Part shown: positions 1 through 12,000 of the stretch, in pieces
Layout of the letters: each line of letters opens with the position of its first letter
Numbering within the stretch: the stretch's first letter is position 1
Origin: Axinella damicornis
Taxonomy: Eukaryota; Porifera; Demospongiae; Axinellida; Axinellidae
Assembly: GCA_963931865.1 (NCBI GenBank)
Contig: OZ007510.1
Coordinates: 14,346,471 to 14,410,470 of the forward strand
Reading direction: 5' to 3'
DNA: 64,000 nt
Notes under the pieces: model-generated
Database searches by the model: none
Seen by the model: only the letters and a program-made list of their open reading frames with translations
What the model was told of the DNA's origin: nothing
Program-made: the position numbers and the translations under genes

Positions 1-3000
1 GAGGTAGAGCCAGGTAGAGCAGAGGGAGAGCCAGGTAGAGCAGAGGTAGAGCCAGGTAGAGCAGAGGTAGAGCCAGGTAGAGCAGAGGTAGAGCCAGGTA
101 GAGCAGAGGTAGAGCCAGGTAGAGCAGAGGTAGAGCCAGGTAGAGCTGAGGTAGAGCCAGGTAGAGCAGAGGTAGAGCCAGGTAGAGCAGAGGTAGAGCC
201 AGGTAGAGCAGAGGTAGAACCAGGTAGAGCAGAGGTAGAGCCAGGTAGAGCAGAGGTAGAGCCAGGTAGAGCAGAGGTAGAGCCAGGTAGAGCAGAGGTA
301 GAGCAGAGGTAGAGCCAGGTAGAGCAGAGGTAGAGCCAGGTAGAGCAGAGGTAGAGCAGAGGTAGAGCCAGGTAGAGCAGAGGTAGAGCCAGGTAGAGCA
401 GAGGTAGAGCCAGGTAGAGCAGAGGTAGAGCCAGGTAGAGCAGAGGTAGAGCCAGGTAGAGCAGAGGTAGAGCCAGGTAGAGCAGAGGTAGAGCCAGGTA
501 GAGCAGAGGTAGAACCATGCAGGTAGAGCAGAGGTAGAGCCAGGTAGAGCAGAGGTAGAGCCAGGTAGAGCAGAGGTAGAGCCAGGTAGAGCAGAGGTAG
601 AGCCAGGTAGAGCAGAGGTAGAGCCAGGTAGAGCAGAGGTAGAGCCAGGTAGAGCAGAGGTAGAGCCAGGTAGAGCAGAGGTAGAGCCAGGTAGAGCAGA
701 GGTAGAGCTAGGTAGAGCAGAGGTAGAGCCAGGTAGAGCAGAGGTAGAGCCAGGTAGAGCAGAGGTAGAGCCAGGTAGAGCAGAGGTAGAGCCAGGTAGA
801 GCAGAGGTAGAGCCAGGTAGAGCAGAGGTAAAGCAGAGGTAGAGCCAGGTAGAGCAGAGGTAGAGCCAGGTAGAGCAGAGGTAGAGCAGAGGTAGAGCCA
901 GGTAGAGCAGAGGTAGAGCCAGGTAGAGCAGAGGTAGAGCCGGGTAGAGCAGAGGTAGAGCCGGGTAGAGCAGAGGTAGAGCCAGGTAGAGCAGAGGTAG
1001 AGCCAGGTAGAGCAGAGGTAGAGCCAGGTAGAGCAGAGGTAGAGCCAGGTAGAGCAGAGGTAGAGCCAGGTAGAACAGAGGTAGAGCCAGGTAGAGCAGA
1101 GGTAGAGCCAGGTAGAGCAGAGGTAGAGCCAGGTAGAGCAGAGGGAGAGCCAGGTAGAACAGAGGTAGAGCCAGGTAGAGCAGAGGTAGAGCCAGGTAGA
1201 GCAGAGGGAGAGCCAGGTAGAGCAGAGGTAGAGCCAGGTAGAGCAGAGGTAGAGCCAGGTAGAGCAGAGGTAGAGCCAGGTAGAGCAGAGGTAGAGCCAG
1301 GTAGAGCAGAGGTAGAGCCAGGTAGAGCCAGGTAGAGCAGAGGTAGAGCCAGGTAGAGCAGAGGTAGAGCCAGGTAGAGCAGAGGTAGAGCCAGGTAGAG
1401 CAGAGGTAGAACCAGGTAGAGCAGAGGTAGAGCCAGGTAGAGCAGAGGTAGAGCCAGGTAGAGCAGAGGTAGAGCCAGGTAGAGCAGAGGTAGAGCAGAG
1501 GTAGAGCCAGGTAGAGCAGAGGTAGAGCCAGGTAGAGCAGAGGTAGAGCAGAGGTAGAGCCAGGTAGAGCAGAGGTAGAGCCAGGTAGAGCAGAGGTAGA
1601 GCCAGGTAGAGCAGAGGTAGAGCCAGGTAGAGCAGAGGTAGAGCCAGGTAGAGCAGAGGTAGAGCCAGGTAGAGCAGAGGTAGAGCCAGGTAGAGCAGAG
1701 GTAGAACCATGCAGGTAGAGCAGAGGTAGAGCCAGGTAGAGCAGAGGTAGAGCCAGGTAGAGCAGAGGTAGAGCCAGGTAGAGCAGAGGTAGAGCCAGGT
1801 AGAGCAGAGGTAGAGCCAGGTAGAGCAGAGGTAGAGCCAGGTAGAGCAGAGGTAGAGCCAGGTAGAGCAGAGGTAGAGCCAGGTAGAGCAGAGGTAGAGC
1901 TAGGTAGAGCAGAGGTAGAGCCAGGTAGAGCAGAGGTAGAGCCAGGTAGAGCAGAGGTAGAGCCAGGTAGAGCAGAGGTAGAGCCAGGTAGAGCAGAGGT
2001 AGAGCCAGGTAGAGCAGAGGTAAAGCAGAGGTAGAGCCAGGTAGAGCAGAGGTAGAGCCAGGTAGAGCAGAGGTAGAGCAGAGGTAGAGCCAGGTAGAGC
2101 AGAGGTAGAGCCAGGTAGAGCAGAGGTAGAGCCGGGTAGAGCAGAGGTAGAGCCGGGTAGAGCAGAGGTAGAGCCAGGTAGAGCAGAGGTAGAGCCAGGT
2201 AGAGCAGAGGTAGAGCCAGGTAGAGCAGAGGTAGAGCCAGGTAGAGCAGAGGTAGAGCCAGGTAGAACAGAGGTAGAGCCAGGTAGAGCAGAGGTAGAGC
2301 CAGGTAGAGCAGAGGTAGAGCCAGGTAGAGCAGAGGGAGAGCCAGGTAGAACAGAGGTAGAGCCAGGTAGAGCAGAGGTAGAGCCAGGTAGAGCAGAGGG
2401 AGAGCCAGGTAGAGCAGAGGTAGAGCCAGGTAGAGCAGAGGTAGAGCCAGGTAGAGCAGAGGTAGAGCCAGGTAGAGCAGAGGTAGAGCCAGGTAGAGCA
2501 GAGGTAGAGCCAGGTAGAGCAGAGGTAGAGCCAGGTAGAGCAGAGGTAGAGCCAGGTAGAGCAGAGGTAGAGCCAGGTAGAGCAGAGGTAGAACCAGGTA
2601 GAGCAGAGGTAGAGCCAGGTAGAGCAGAGGTAGAGCCAGGTAGAGCAGAGGTAGAGCCAGGTAGAGCAGAGGTAGAGCAGAGGTAGAGCCAGGTAGAGCA
2701 GAGGTAGAGCCAGGTAGAGCCAGGTAGAGCAGAGGTAGAGCCAGGTAGAGCAGAGGTAGAGCCAGGTAGAGAAGAGGTAGAGCAGAGGTAGAGCCAGGTA
2801 GAGCAGAGGTAGAGCCAGGTAGAGCAGAGGTAGAGCCAGGTAGAGCAGAGGTAGAGCCAGGTAGAGCAGAGGTAGAGCCAGGTAGAGCAGAGGTAGAGCA
2901 GAGGTAGAGCCAGGTAGAGTAGAGGTAGAGCCAGGTAGAGCAGAGGTAGAGCCAGGTAGAGCAGAGGTAGAACCAGGTAGAGCAGAGGTAGAGCCAGGTA

Positions 3001-6000
3001 GAGCAGAGGTAGAGCCAGGGAGAGCAGAGGTAGAGCCAGGTAGAGCAGAGGTAGAGCTAGGTAGAGCAGAGGTAGAGCCAGGTAGAGCAGAGGTAGAGCA
3101 GAGGTAGAGCCAGGTAGAGCAGAGGTAGAGCCAGGTAGAGCAGAAGTAGAGCCAGGTAGAGCAGAGGTAGAGCCAGGTAGAGCAGAGGTAGAGCTAGGTA
3201 GAGCAGAGGTAGAGCCAGGTAGAGCAGAGGTAGAGCCAGGTAGAGCAGAGGTAGAGCCAGGTAGAGCAGAGGTAGAGCCAGGTAGAGCAGAGGTAGAGCC
3301 AGGTAGAGCAGAGGTAAAGCAGAGGTAGAGCCAGGTAGAGCAGAGGTAGAGCCAGGTAGAGCAGAGGTAGAGCAGAGGTAGAGCCAGGTAGAGCAGAGGT
3401 AGAGCCGGGTAGAGCAGAGGTAGAGCCAGGTAGAGCAGAGGTAGAGCCAGGTAGAGCAGAGGTAGAGCCAGGTAGAGCAGAGGTAGAGCCAGGTAGAGCA
3501 GAGGTAGAGCCAGGTAGAGCAGAGGTAGAGCCAGGTAGAACAGAGGTAGAGCCAGGTAGAGCAGAGGTAGAGCCAGGTAGAGCAGAGGTAGAGCCAGGTA
3601 GAACAGAGGTAGAGCCAGGTAGAGCAGAGGTAGAGCCAGGTAGAGCAGAGGTAGAGCCAGGTAGAGCAGAGGGAGAGCCAGGTAGAACAGAGGTAGAGCC
3701 AGGTAGAGCAGAGGTAGAGCCAGGTAGAGCAGAGGGAGAGCCAGGTAGAGCAGAGGTAGAGCCAGGTAGAGCAGAGGTAGAGCCAGGTAGAGCAGAGGTA
3801 GAGCCAGGTAGAGCAGAGGTAGAGCCAGGTAGAGCAGAGGTAGAGCCAGGTAGAGCCAGGTAGAGCAGAGGTAGAGCCAGGTAGAGCAGAGGTAGAGCCA
3901 GGTAGAGCAGAGGTAGAGCCAGGTAGAGCAGAGGTAGAACCAGGTAGAGCAGAGGTAGAGCCAGGTAGAGCAGAGGTAGAGCCAGGTAGAGCAGAGGTAG
4001 AGCCAGGTAGAGCAGAGGTAGAGCAGAGGTAGAGCCAGGTAGAGCAGAGGTAGAGCCAGGTAGAGCAGAGGTAGAGCAGAGGTAGAGCCAGGTAGAGCAG
4101 AGGTAGAGCCAGGTAGAGCAGAGGTAGAGCCAGGTAGAGCAGAGGTAGAGCCAGGTAGAGCAGAGGTAGAGCCAGGTAGAGCAGAGGTAGAGCCAGGTAG
4201 AGCAGAGGTAGAGCCAGGTAGAGCAGAGGTAGAACCATGCAGGTAGAGCAGAGGTAGAGCCAGGTAGAGCAGAGGTAGAGCCAGGTAGAGCAGAGGTAGA
4301 GCCAGGTAGAGCAGAGGTAGAGCCAGGTAGAGCAGAGGTAGAGCCAGGTAGAGCAGAGGTAGAGCCAGGTAGAGCAGAGGTAGAGCCAGGTAGAGCAGAG
4401 GTAGAGCCAGGTAGAGCAGAGGTAGAGCTAGGTAGAGCAGAGGTAGAGCCAGGTAGAGCAGAGGTAGAGCCAGGTAGAGCAGAGGTAGAGCCAGGTAGAG
4501 CAGAGGTAGAGCCAGGTAGAGCAGAGGTAGAGCCAGGTAGAGCAGAGGTAAAGCAGAGGTAGAGCCAGGTAGAGCAGAGGTAGAGCCAGGTAGAGCAGAG
4601 GTAGAGCAGAGGTAGAGCCAGGTAGAGCAGAGGTAGAGCCAGGTAGAGCAGAGGTAGAGCCGGGTAGAGCAGAGGTAGAGCCGGGTAGAGCAGAGGTAGA
4701 GCCAGGTAGAGCAGAGGTAGAGCCAGGTAGAGCAGAGGTAGAGCCAGGTAGAGCAGAGGTAGAGCCAGGTAGAGCAGAGGTAGAGCCAGGTAGAACAGAG
4801 GTAGAGCCAGGTAGAGCAGAGGTAGAGCCAGGTAGAGCAGAGGTAGAGCCAGGTAGAGCAGAGGGAGAGCCAGGTAGAACAGAGGTAGAGCCAGGTAGAG
4901 CAGAGGTAGAGCCAGGTAGAGCAGAGGGAGAGCCAGGTAGAGCAGAGGTAGAGCCAGGTAGAGCAGAGGTAGAGCCAGGTAGAGCAGAGGTAGAGCCAGG
5001 TAGAGCAGAGGTAGAGCCAGGTAGAGCAGAGGTAGAGCCAGGTAGAGCAGAGGTAGAGCCAGGTAGAGCAGAGGTAGAGCCAGGTAGAGCAGAGGTAGAG
5101 CCAGGTAGAGCAGAGGTAGAACCAGGTAGAGCAGAGGTAGAGCCAGGTAGAGCAGAGGTAGAGCCAGGTAGAGCAGAGGTAGAGCCAGGTAGAGCAGAGG
5201 TAGAGCAGAGGTAGAGCCAGGTAGAGCAGAGGTAGAGCCAGGTAGAGCCAGGTAGAGCAGAGGTAGAGCCAGGTAGAGCAGAGGTAGAGCCAGGTAGAGA
5301 AGAGGTAGAGCAGAGGTAGAGCCAGGTAGAGCAGAGGTAGAGCCAGGTAGAGCAGAGGTAGAGCCAGGTAGAGCAGAGGTAGAGCCAGGTAGAGCAGAGG
5401 TAGAGCCAGGTAGAGCAGAGGTAGAGCAGAGGTAGAGCCAGGTAGAGTAGAGGTAGAGCCAGGTAGAGCAGAGGTAGAGCCAGGTAGAGCAGAGGTAGAA
5501 CCAGGTAGAGCAGAGGTAGAGCCAGGTAGAGCAGAGGTAGAGCCAGGGAGAGCAGAGGTAGAGCCAGGTAGAGCAGAGGTAGAGCTAGGTAGAGCAGAGG
5601 TAGAGCCAGGTAGAGCAGAGGTAGAGCAGAGGTAGAGCCAGGTAGAGCAGAGGTAGAGCCAGGTAGAGCAGAAGTAGAGCCAGGTAGAGCAGAGGTAGAG
5701 CCAGGTAGAGCAGAGGTAGAGCTAGGTAGAGCAGAGGTAGAGCCAGGTAGAGCAGAGGTAGAGCCAGGTAGAGCAGAGGTAGAGCCAGGTAGAGCAGAGG
5801 TAGAGCCAGGTAGAGCAGAGGTAGAGCCAGGTAGAGCAGAGGTAAAGCAGAGGTAGAGCCAGGTAGAGCAGAGGTAGAGCCAGGTAGAGCAGAGGTAGAG
5901 CAGAGGTAGAGCCAGGTAGAGCAGAGGTAGAGCCGGGTAGAGCAGAGGTAGAGCCAGGTAGAGCAGAGGTAGAGCCAGGTAGAGCAGAGGTAGAGCCAGG

Positions 6001-9000
6001 TAGAGCAGAGGTAGAGCCAGGTAGAGCAGAGGTAGAGCCAGGTAGAGCAGAGGTAGAGCCAGGTAGAACAGAGGTAGAGCCAGGTAGAGCAGAGGTAGAG
6101 CCAGGTAGAGCAGAGGGAGAGCCAGGTAGAACAGAGGTAGAGCCAGGTAGAGCAGAGGTAGAGCCAGGTAGAGCAGAGGGAGAGCCAGGTAGAGCAGAGG
6201 TAGAGCCAGGTAGAGCAGAGGTAGAGCCAGGTAGAGCAGAGGTAGAGCCAGGTAGAGCAGAGGTAGAGCCAGGTAGAGCAGAGGTAGAGCCAGGTAGAGC
6301 TGAGGTAGAGCCAGGTAGAGCAGAGGTAGAGCCAGGTAGAGCAGAGGTAGAGCCAGGTAGAGCAGAGGTAGAACCAGGTAGAGCAGAGGTAGAGCCAGGT
6401 AGAGCAGAGGTAGAGCCAGGTAGAGCAGAGGTAGAGCCAGGTAGAGCAGAGGTAGAGCAGAGGTAGAGCCAGGTAGAGCAGAGGTAGAGCCAGGTAGAGC
6501 AGAGGTAGAGCAGAGGTAGAGCCAGGTAGAGCAGAGGTAGAGCCAGGTAGAGCAGAGGTAGAGCCAGGTAGAGCAGAGGTAGAGCCAGGTAGAGCAGAGG
6601 TAGAGCCAGGTAGAGCAGAGGTAGAGCCAGGTAGAGCAGAGGTAGAGCCAGGTAGAGCAGAGGTAGAACCATGCAGGTAGAGCAGAGGTAGAGCCAGGTA
6701 GAGCAGAAGTAGAGCCAGGTAGAGCAGAGGTAGAGCCAGGTAGAGCAGAGGTAGAGCTAGGTAGAGCAGAGGTAGAGCCAGGTAGAGCAGAGGTAGAGCC
6801 AGGTAGAGCAGAGGTAGAGCCAGGTAGAGCAGAGGTAGAGCCAGGTAGAGCAGAGGTAGAGCCAGGTAGAGCAGAGGTAAAGCAGAGGTAGAGCCAGGTA
6901 GAGCAGAGGTAGAGCCAGGTAGAGCAGAGGTAGAGCAGAGGTAGAGCCAGGTAGAGCAGAGGTAGAGCCAGGTAGAGCAGAGGTAGAGCCGGGTAGAGCA
7001 GAGGTAGAGCCAGGTAGAGCAGAGGTAGAGCCAGGTAGAGCAGAGGTAGAGCCAGGTAGAGCAGAGGTAGAGCCAGGTAGAGCAGAGGTAGAGCCAGGTA
7101 GAGCAGAGGTAGAGCCAGGTAGAACAGAGGTAGAGCCAGGTAGAGCAGAGGTAGAGCCAGGTAGAGCAGAGGGAGAGCCAGGTAGAACAGAGGTAGAGCC
7201 AGGTAGAGCAGAGGTAGAGCCAGGTAGAGCAGAGGGAGAGCCAGGTAGAGCAGAGGTAGAGCCAGGTAGAGCAGAGGTAGAGCCAGGTAGAGCAGAGGTA
7301 GAGCCAGGTAGAGCAGAGGTAGAGCCAGGTAGAGCAGAGGTAGAGCCAGGTAGAGCTGAGGTAGAGCCAGGTAGAGCAGAGGTAGAGCCAGGTAGAGCAG
7401 AGGTAGAGCCAGGTAGAGCAGAGGTAGAACCAGGTAGAGCAGAGGTAGAGCCAGGTAGAGCAGAGGTAGAGCCAGGTAGAGCAGAGGTAGAGCCAGGTAG
7501 AGCAGAGGTAGAGCAGAGGTAGAGCCAGGTAGAGCAGAGGTAGAGCCAGGTAGAGCAGAGGTAGAGCAGAGGTAGAGCCAGGTAGAGCAGAGGTAGAGCC
7601 AGGTAGAGCAGAGGTAGAGCCAGGTAGAGCAGAGGTAGAGCCAGGTAGAGCAGAGGTAGAGCCAGGTAGAGCAGAGGTAGAGCCAGGTAGAGCAGAGGTA
7701 GAGCCAGGTAGAGCAGAGGTAGAGCCAGGTAGAGCAGAGGTAGAACCATGCAGGTAGAGCAGAGGTAGAGCCAGGTAGAGCAGAGGTAGAGCCAGGTAGA
7801 GCAGAGGTAGAGCCAGGTAGAGCAGAGGTAGAGCTAGGTAGAGCAGAGGTAGAGCCAGGTAGAGCAGAGGGAGAGCCAGGTAGAACAGAGGTAGAGCCAG
7901 GTAGAGCAGAGGTAGAGCCAGGTAGAGCAGAGGGAGAGCCAGGTAGAGCAGAGGTAGAGCCAGGTAGAGCAGAGGTAGAGCCAGGTAGAGCAGAGGTAGA
8001 GCCAGGTAGAGCAGAGGTAGAGCCAGGTAGAGCAGAGGTAGAGCCAGGTAGAGCTGAGGTAGAGCCAGGTAGAGCAGAGGTAGAGCCAGGTAGAGCAGAG
8101 GTAGAGCCAGGTAGAGCAGAGGTAGAACCAGGTAGAGCAGAGGTAGAGCCAGGTAGAGCAGAGGTAGAGCCAGGTAGAGCAGAGGTAGAGCCAGGTAGAG
8201 CAGAGGTAGAGCAGAGGTAGAGCCAGGTAGAGCAGAGGTAGAGCCAGGTAGAGCAGAGGTAGAGCAGAGGTAGAGCCAGGTAGAGCAGAGGTAGAGCCAG
8301 GTAGAGCAGAGGTAGAGCCAGGTAGAGCAGAGGTAGAGCCAGGTAGAGCAGAGGTAGAGCCAGGTAGAGCAGAGGTAGAGCCAGGTAGAGCAGAGGTAGA
8401 GCCAGGTAGAGCAGAGGTAGAGCCATGCAGGTAGAGCAGAGGTAGAGCCAGGTAGAGCAGAGGTAGAGCCAGGTAGAGCAGAGGTAGAGCCAGGTAGAGC
8501 AGAGGTAGAGCCAGGTAGAGCAGAGGTAGAGCCAGGTAGAGCAGAGGTAGAGCCAGGTAGAGCAGAGGTAGAGCCAGGTAGAGCAGAGGTAGAGCCAGGT
8601 AGAGCAGAGGTAGAGCCAGGTAGAGCAGAGGTAGAGCTAGGTAGAGCAGAGGTAGAGCCAGGTAGAGCAGAGGTAGAGCCAGGTAGAGCAGAGGTAGAGC
8701 CAGGTAGAGCAGAGGTAGAGCCAGGTAGAGCAGAAGTAGAGCCAGGTAGAGCAGAGGTAAAGCAGAGGTAGAGCCAGGTAGAGCAGAGGTAGAGCCAGGT
8801 AGAGCAGAGGTAGAGCAGAGGTAGAGCAAGGTAGAGCAGAGGTAGAGCCAGGGAGAGCAGAGGTAGAGCCGGGTAGAGCAGAGGTAGAGCCAGGTAGAGC
8901 AGAGGTAGAGCCAGGTAGAGCAGAGGTAGAGCCAGGTAGAGCAGAGGTAGAGCCAGGTAGAGCAGAGGTAGAGCCAGGTAGAGCAGAGGTAGAGCCAGGT

Positions 9001-12000
9001 AGAACAGAGGTAGAGCCAGGTAGAGCAGAGGTAGAGCCAGGTAGAGCAGAGGGAGAGCCAGGTAGAGCAGAGGTAGAGCCAGGTAGAGCAGAGGTAGAGC
9101 CAGGTAGAGCAGAGGTAGAGCCAGGTAGAGCAGAGGTAGAGCCGGGTAGAGCAGAGGTAGAGCCGGGTAGAGCAGAGGTAGAGCCAGGTAGAGCAGAGGT
9201 AGAGCCAGGTAGAGCAGAGGTAGAGCCAGGTAGAGCAGAGGTAGAGCCAGGTAGAGCAGAGGTAGAGCCAGGTAGAGCCAGGTAGAGCAGAGGTAGAGCC
9301 AGGTAGAGCAGAGGTAGAGCTAGGTAGAGCAGAGGTAGAGCCAGGTAGAGCAGAGGTAGAGCCAGGTAGAGCAGAGGTAGAGCCAGGTAGAGCAGAGGTA
9401 GAGCCAGGTAGAGCAGAAGTAGAGCCAGGTAGAGCAGAGGTAGAGCCAGGTAGAGCAGAGGTAGAGCCAGGTAGAGCAGAGGTAGAGCCAGGTAGAGCAG
9501 AGGTAGAGCCAGGTAGAGCAGAGGTAGAGCCAGGTAGAGCAGAGGTAGAGCCAGGTAGAGCAGAGGTAGAGCCAGGTAGAGCAGAGGTAAAGCAGAGGTA
9601 GAGCCAGGTAGAGCAGAGGTAGAGCCAGGTAGAGCAGAGGTAGAGCAGAGGTAGAGCCAGGTAGAGCAGAGGTAGAGCCGGGTAGAGCAGAGGTAGAGCC
9701 GGGTAGAGCAGAGGTAGAGCCAGGTAGAGCAGAGGTAGAGCCAGGTAGAGCAGAGGTAGAGCCAGGTAGAGCAGAGGTAGAGCCAGGTAGAGCAGAGGTA
9801 GAGCCAGGTAGAACAGAGGTAGAGCCAGGTAGAGCAGAGGTAGAGCCAGGTAGAGCAGAGGGAGAGCCAGGTAGAACAGAGTTAGAGCCAGGTAGAGCAG
9901 AGGTAGAGCCAGGTAGAGCAGAGGGAGAGCCAGGTAGAGCAGAGGTAGAGCCAGGTAGAGCAGAGGTAGAGCCAGGTAGAGCAGAGGTAGAGCCAGGTAG
10001 AGCAGAGGTAGAGCCAGGTAGAGCAGAGGTAGAGCCAGGTAGAGCAGAGGTAGAGCCAGGTAGAGCAGAGGTAGAGCCAGGTAGAGCAGAGGTAGAGCCA
10101 GGTAGAGCAGAGGTAGAGCCAGGTAGAGCAGAGGTAGAGCAGAGGTAGAGCCAGGTAGAGCAGAGGTAGAGCCAGGTAGAGCAGAGGTAGAGCAGAGGTA
10201 GAGCCAGGTAGAGCAGAGGTAGAGCCAGGTAGAGCAGAGGTAGAGCCAGGTAGAGCAGAGGTAGAGCCAGGTAGAGCAGAGGTAGAGCCAGGTAGAGCAG
10301 AGGTAGAGCCAGGTAGAGCAGAGGTAGAGCCAGGTAGAGCAGAGGTAGAGCCATGCAGGTAGAGCAGAGGTAGAGCCAGGTAGAGCAGAGGTAGAGCCAG
10401 GTAGAGCAGAGGTAGAGCCAGGTAGAGCAGAGGTAGAGCCAGGTAGAGCAGAGGTAGAGCCAGGTAGAGCAGAGGTAGAGCCAGGTAGAGCAGAGGTAGA
10501 GCCAGGTAGAGCAGAGGTAGAGCCAGGTAGAGCAGAGGTAGAGCCAGGTAGAGCAGAGGTAGAGCTAGGTAGAGCAGAGGTAGAGCCAGGTAGAGCAGAG
10601 GTAGAGCCAGGTAGAGCAGAGGTAGAGCCAGGTAGAGCAGAGGTAGAGCCAGGTAGAGCAGAAGTAGAGCCAGGTAGAGCAGAGGTAAAGCAGAGGTAGA
10701 GCCAGGTAGAGCAGAGGTAGAGCCAGGTAGAGCAGAGGTAGAGCAGAGGTAGAGCCAGGTAGAGCAGAGGTAGAGCCAGGGAGAGCAGAGGTAGAGCCGG
10801 GTAGAGCAGAGGTAGAGCCAGGTAGAGCAGAGGTAGAGCCAGGTAGAGCAGAGGTAGAGCCAGGTAGAGCAGAGGTAGAGCCAGGTAGAGCAGAGGTAGA
10901 GCCAGGTAGAGCAGAGGTAGAGCCAGGTAGAACAGAGGTAGAGCCAGGTAGAGCAGAGGTAGAGCCAGGTAGAGCAGAGGGAAAGCCAGGTAGAGCAGAG
11001 GTAGAGCCAGGTAGAGCAGAGGTAGAGCCAGGTAGAGCAGAGGTAGAGCCAGGTAGAGCAGAGGTAGAGCCGGGTAGAGCAGAGGTAGAGCCGGGTAGAG
11101 CAGAGGTAGAGCCAGGTAGAGCAGAGGTAGAGCCAGGTAGAGCAGAGGTAGAGCCAGGTAGAGCAGAGGTAGAGCCAGGTAGAGCAGAGGTAGAGCCAGG
11201 TAGAGCCAGGTAGAGCAGAGGTAGAGCCAGGTAGAGCAGAGGTAGAGCTAGGTAGAGCAGAGGTAGAGCCAGGTAGAGCAGAGGTAGAGCCAGGTAGAGC
11301 AGAGGTAGAGCCAGGTAGAGCAGAGGTAGAGCCAGGTAGAGCAGAAGTAGAGCCAGGTAGAGCAGAGGTAGAGCCAGGTAGAGCAGAGGTAGAGCCAGGT
11401 AGAGCAGAGGTAGAGCCAGGTAGAGCAGAGGTAGAGCCAGGTAGAGCAGAGGTAGAGCCAGGTAGAGCAGAGGTAGAGCCAGGTAGAGCAGAGGTAGAGC
11501 CAGGTAGAGCAGAGGTAAAGCAGAGGTAGAGCCAGGTAGAGCAGAGGTAGAGCCAGGTAGAGCAGAGGTAGAGCAGAGGTAGAGCCAGGTAGAGCAGAGG
11601 TAGAGCCGGGTAGAGCAGAGGTAGAGCCGGGTAGAGCAGAGGTAGAGCCAGGTAGAGCAGAGGTAGAGCCAGGTAGAGCAGAGGTAGAGCCAGGTAGAGC
11701 AGAGGTAGAGCCAGGTAGAGCAGAGGTAGAGCCAGGTAGAACAGAGGTAGAGCCAGGTAGAGCAGAGGTAGAGCCAGGTAGAGCAGAGGTAGAGCCAGGT
11801 AGAGCAGAGGTAGAGCCAGGTAGAGCAGAGGTAGAGCCAGGTAGAGCAGAGGTAGAGCCAGGTAGAGCAGAGGTAGAGCTAGGTAGAGCAGAGGTAGAGC
11901 CAGGTAGAGCAGAGGTAGAGCCAGGTAGAGCAGAGGTAGAGCCAGGTAGAGCAGAGGTAGAGCCAGGTAGAGCAGAAGTAGAGCCAGGTAGAGCAGAGGT

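Noticed and set aside
1..600. Telomeric repeat
   Set aside because: The unit is 10/11 bp and lacks TTAGGG or a similar motif; both arrays also run out of the window rather than ending.
3057..10354. Minus-strand ORFs of 316-1332 codons in the left array
   Set aside because: Same satellite artefact; the starts are repeat variants and the frames overlap one another.
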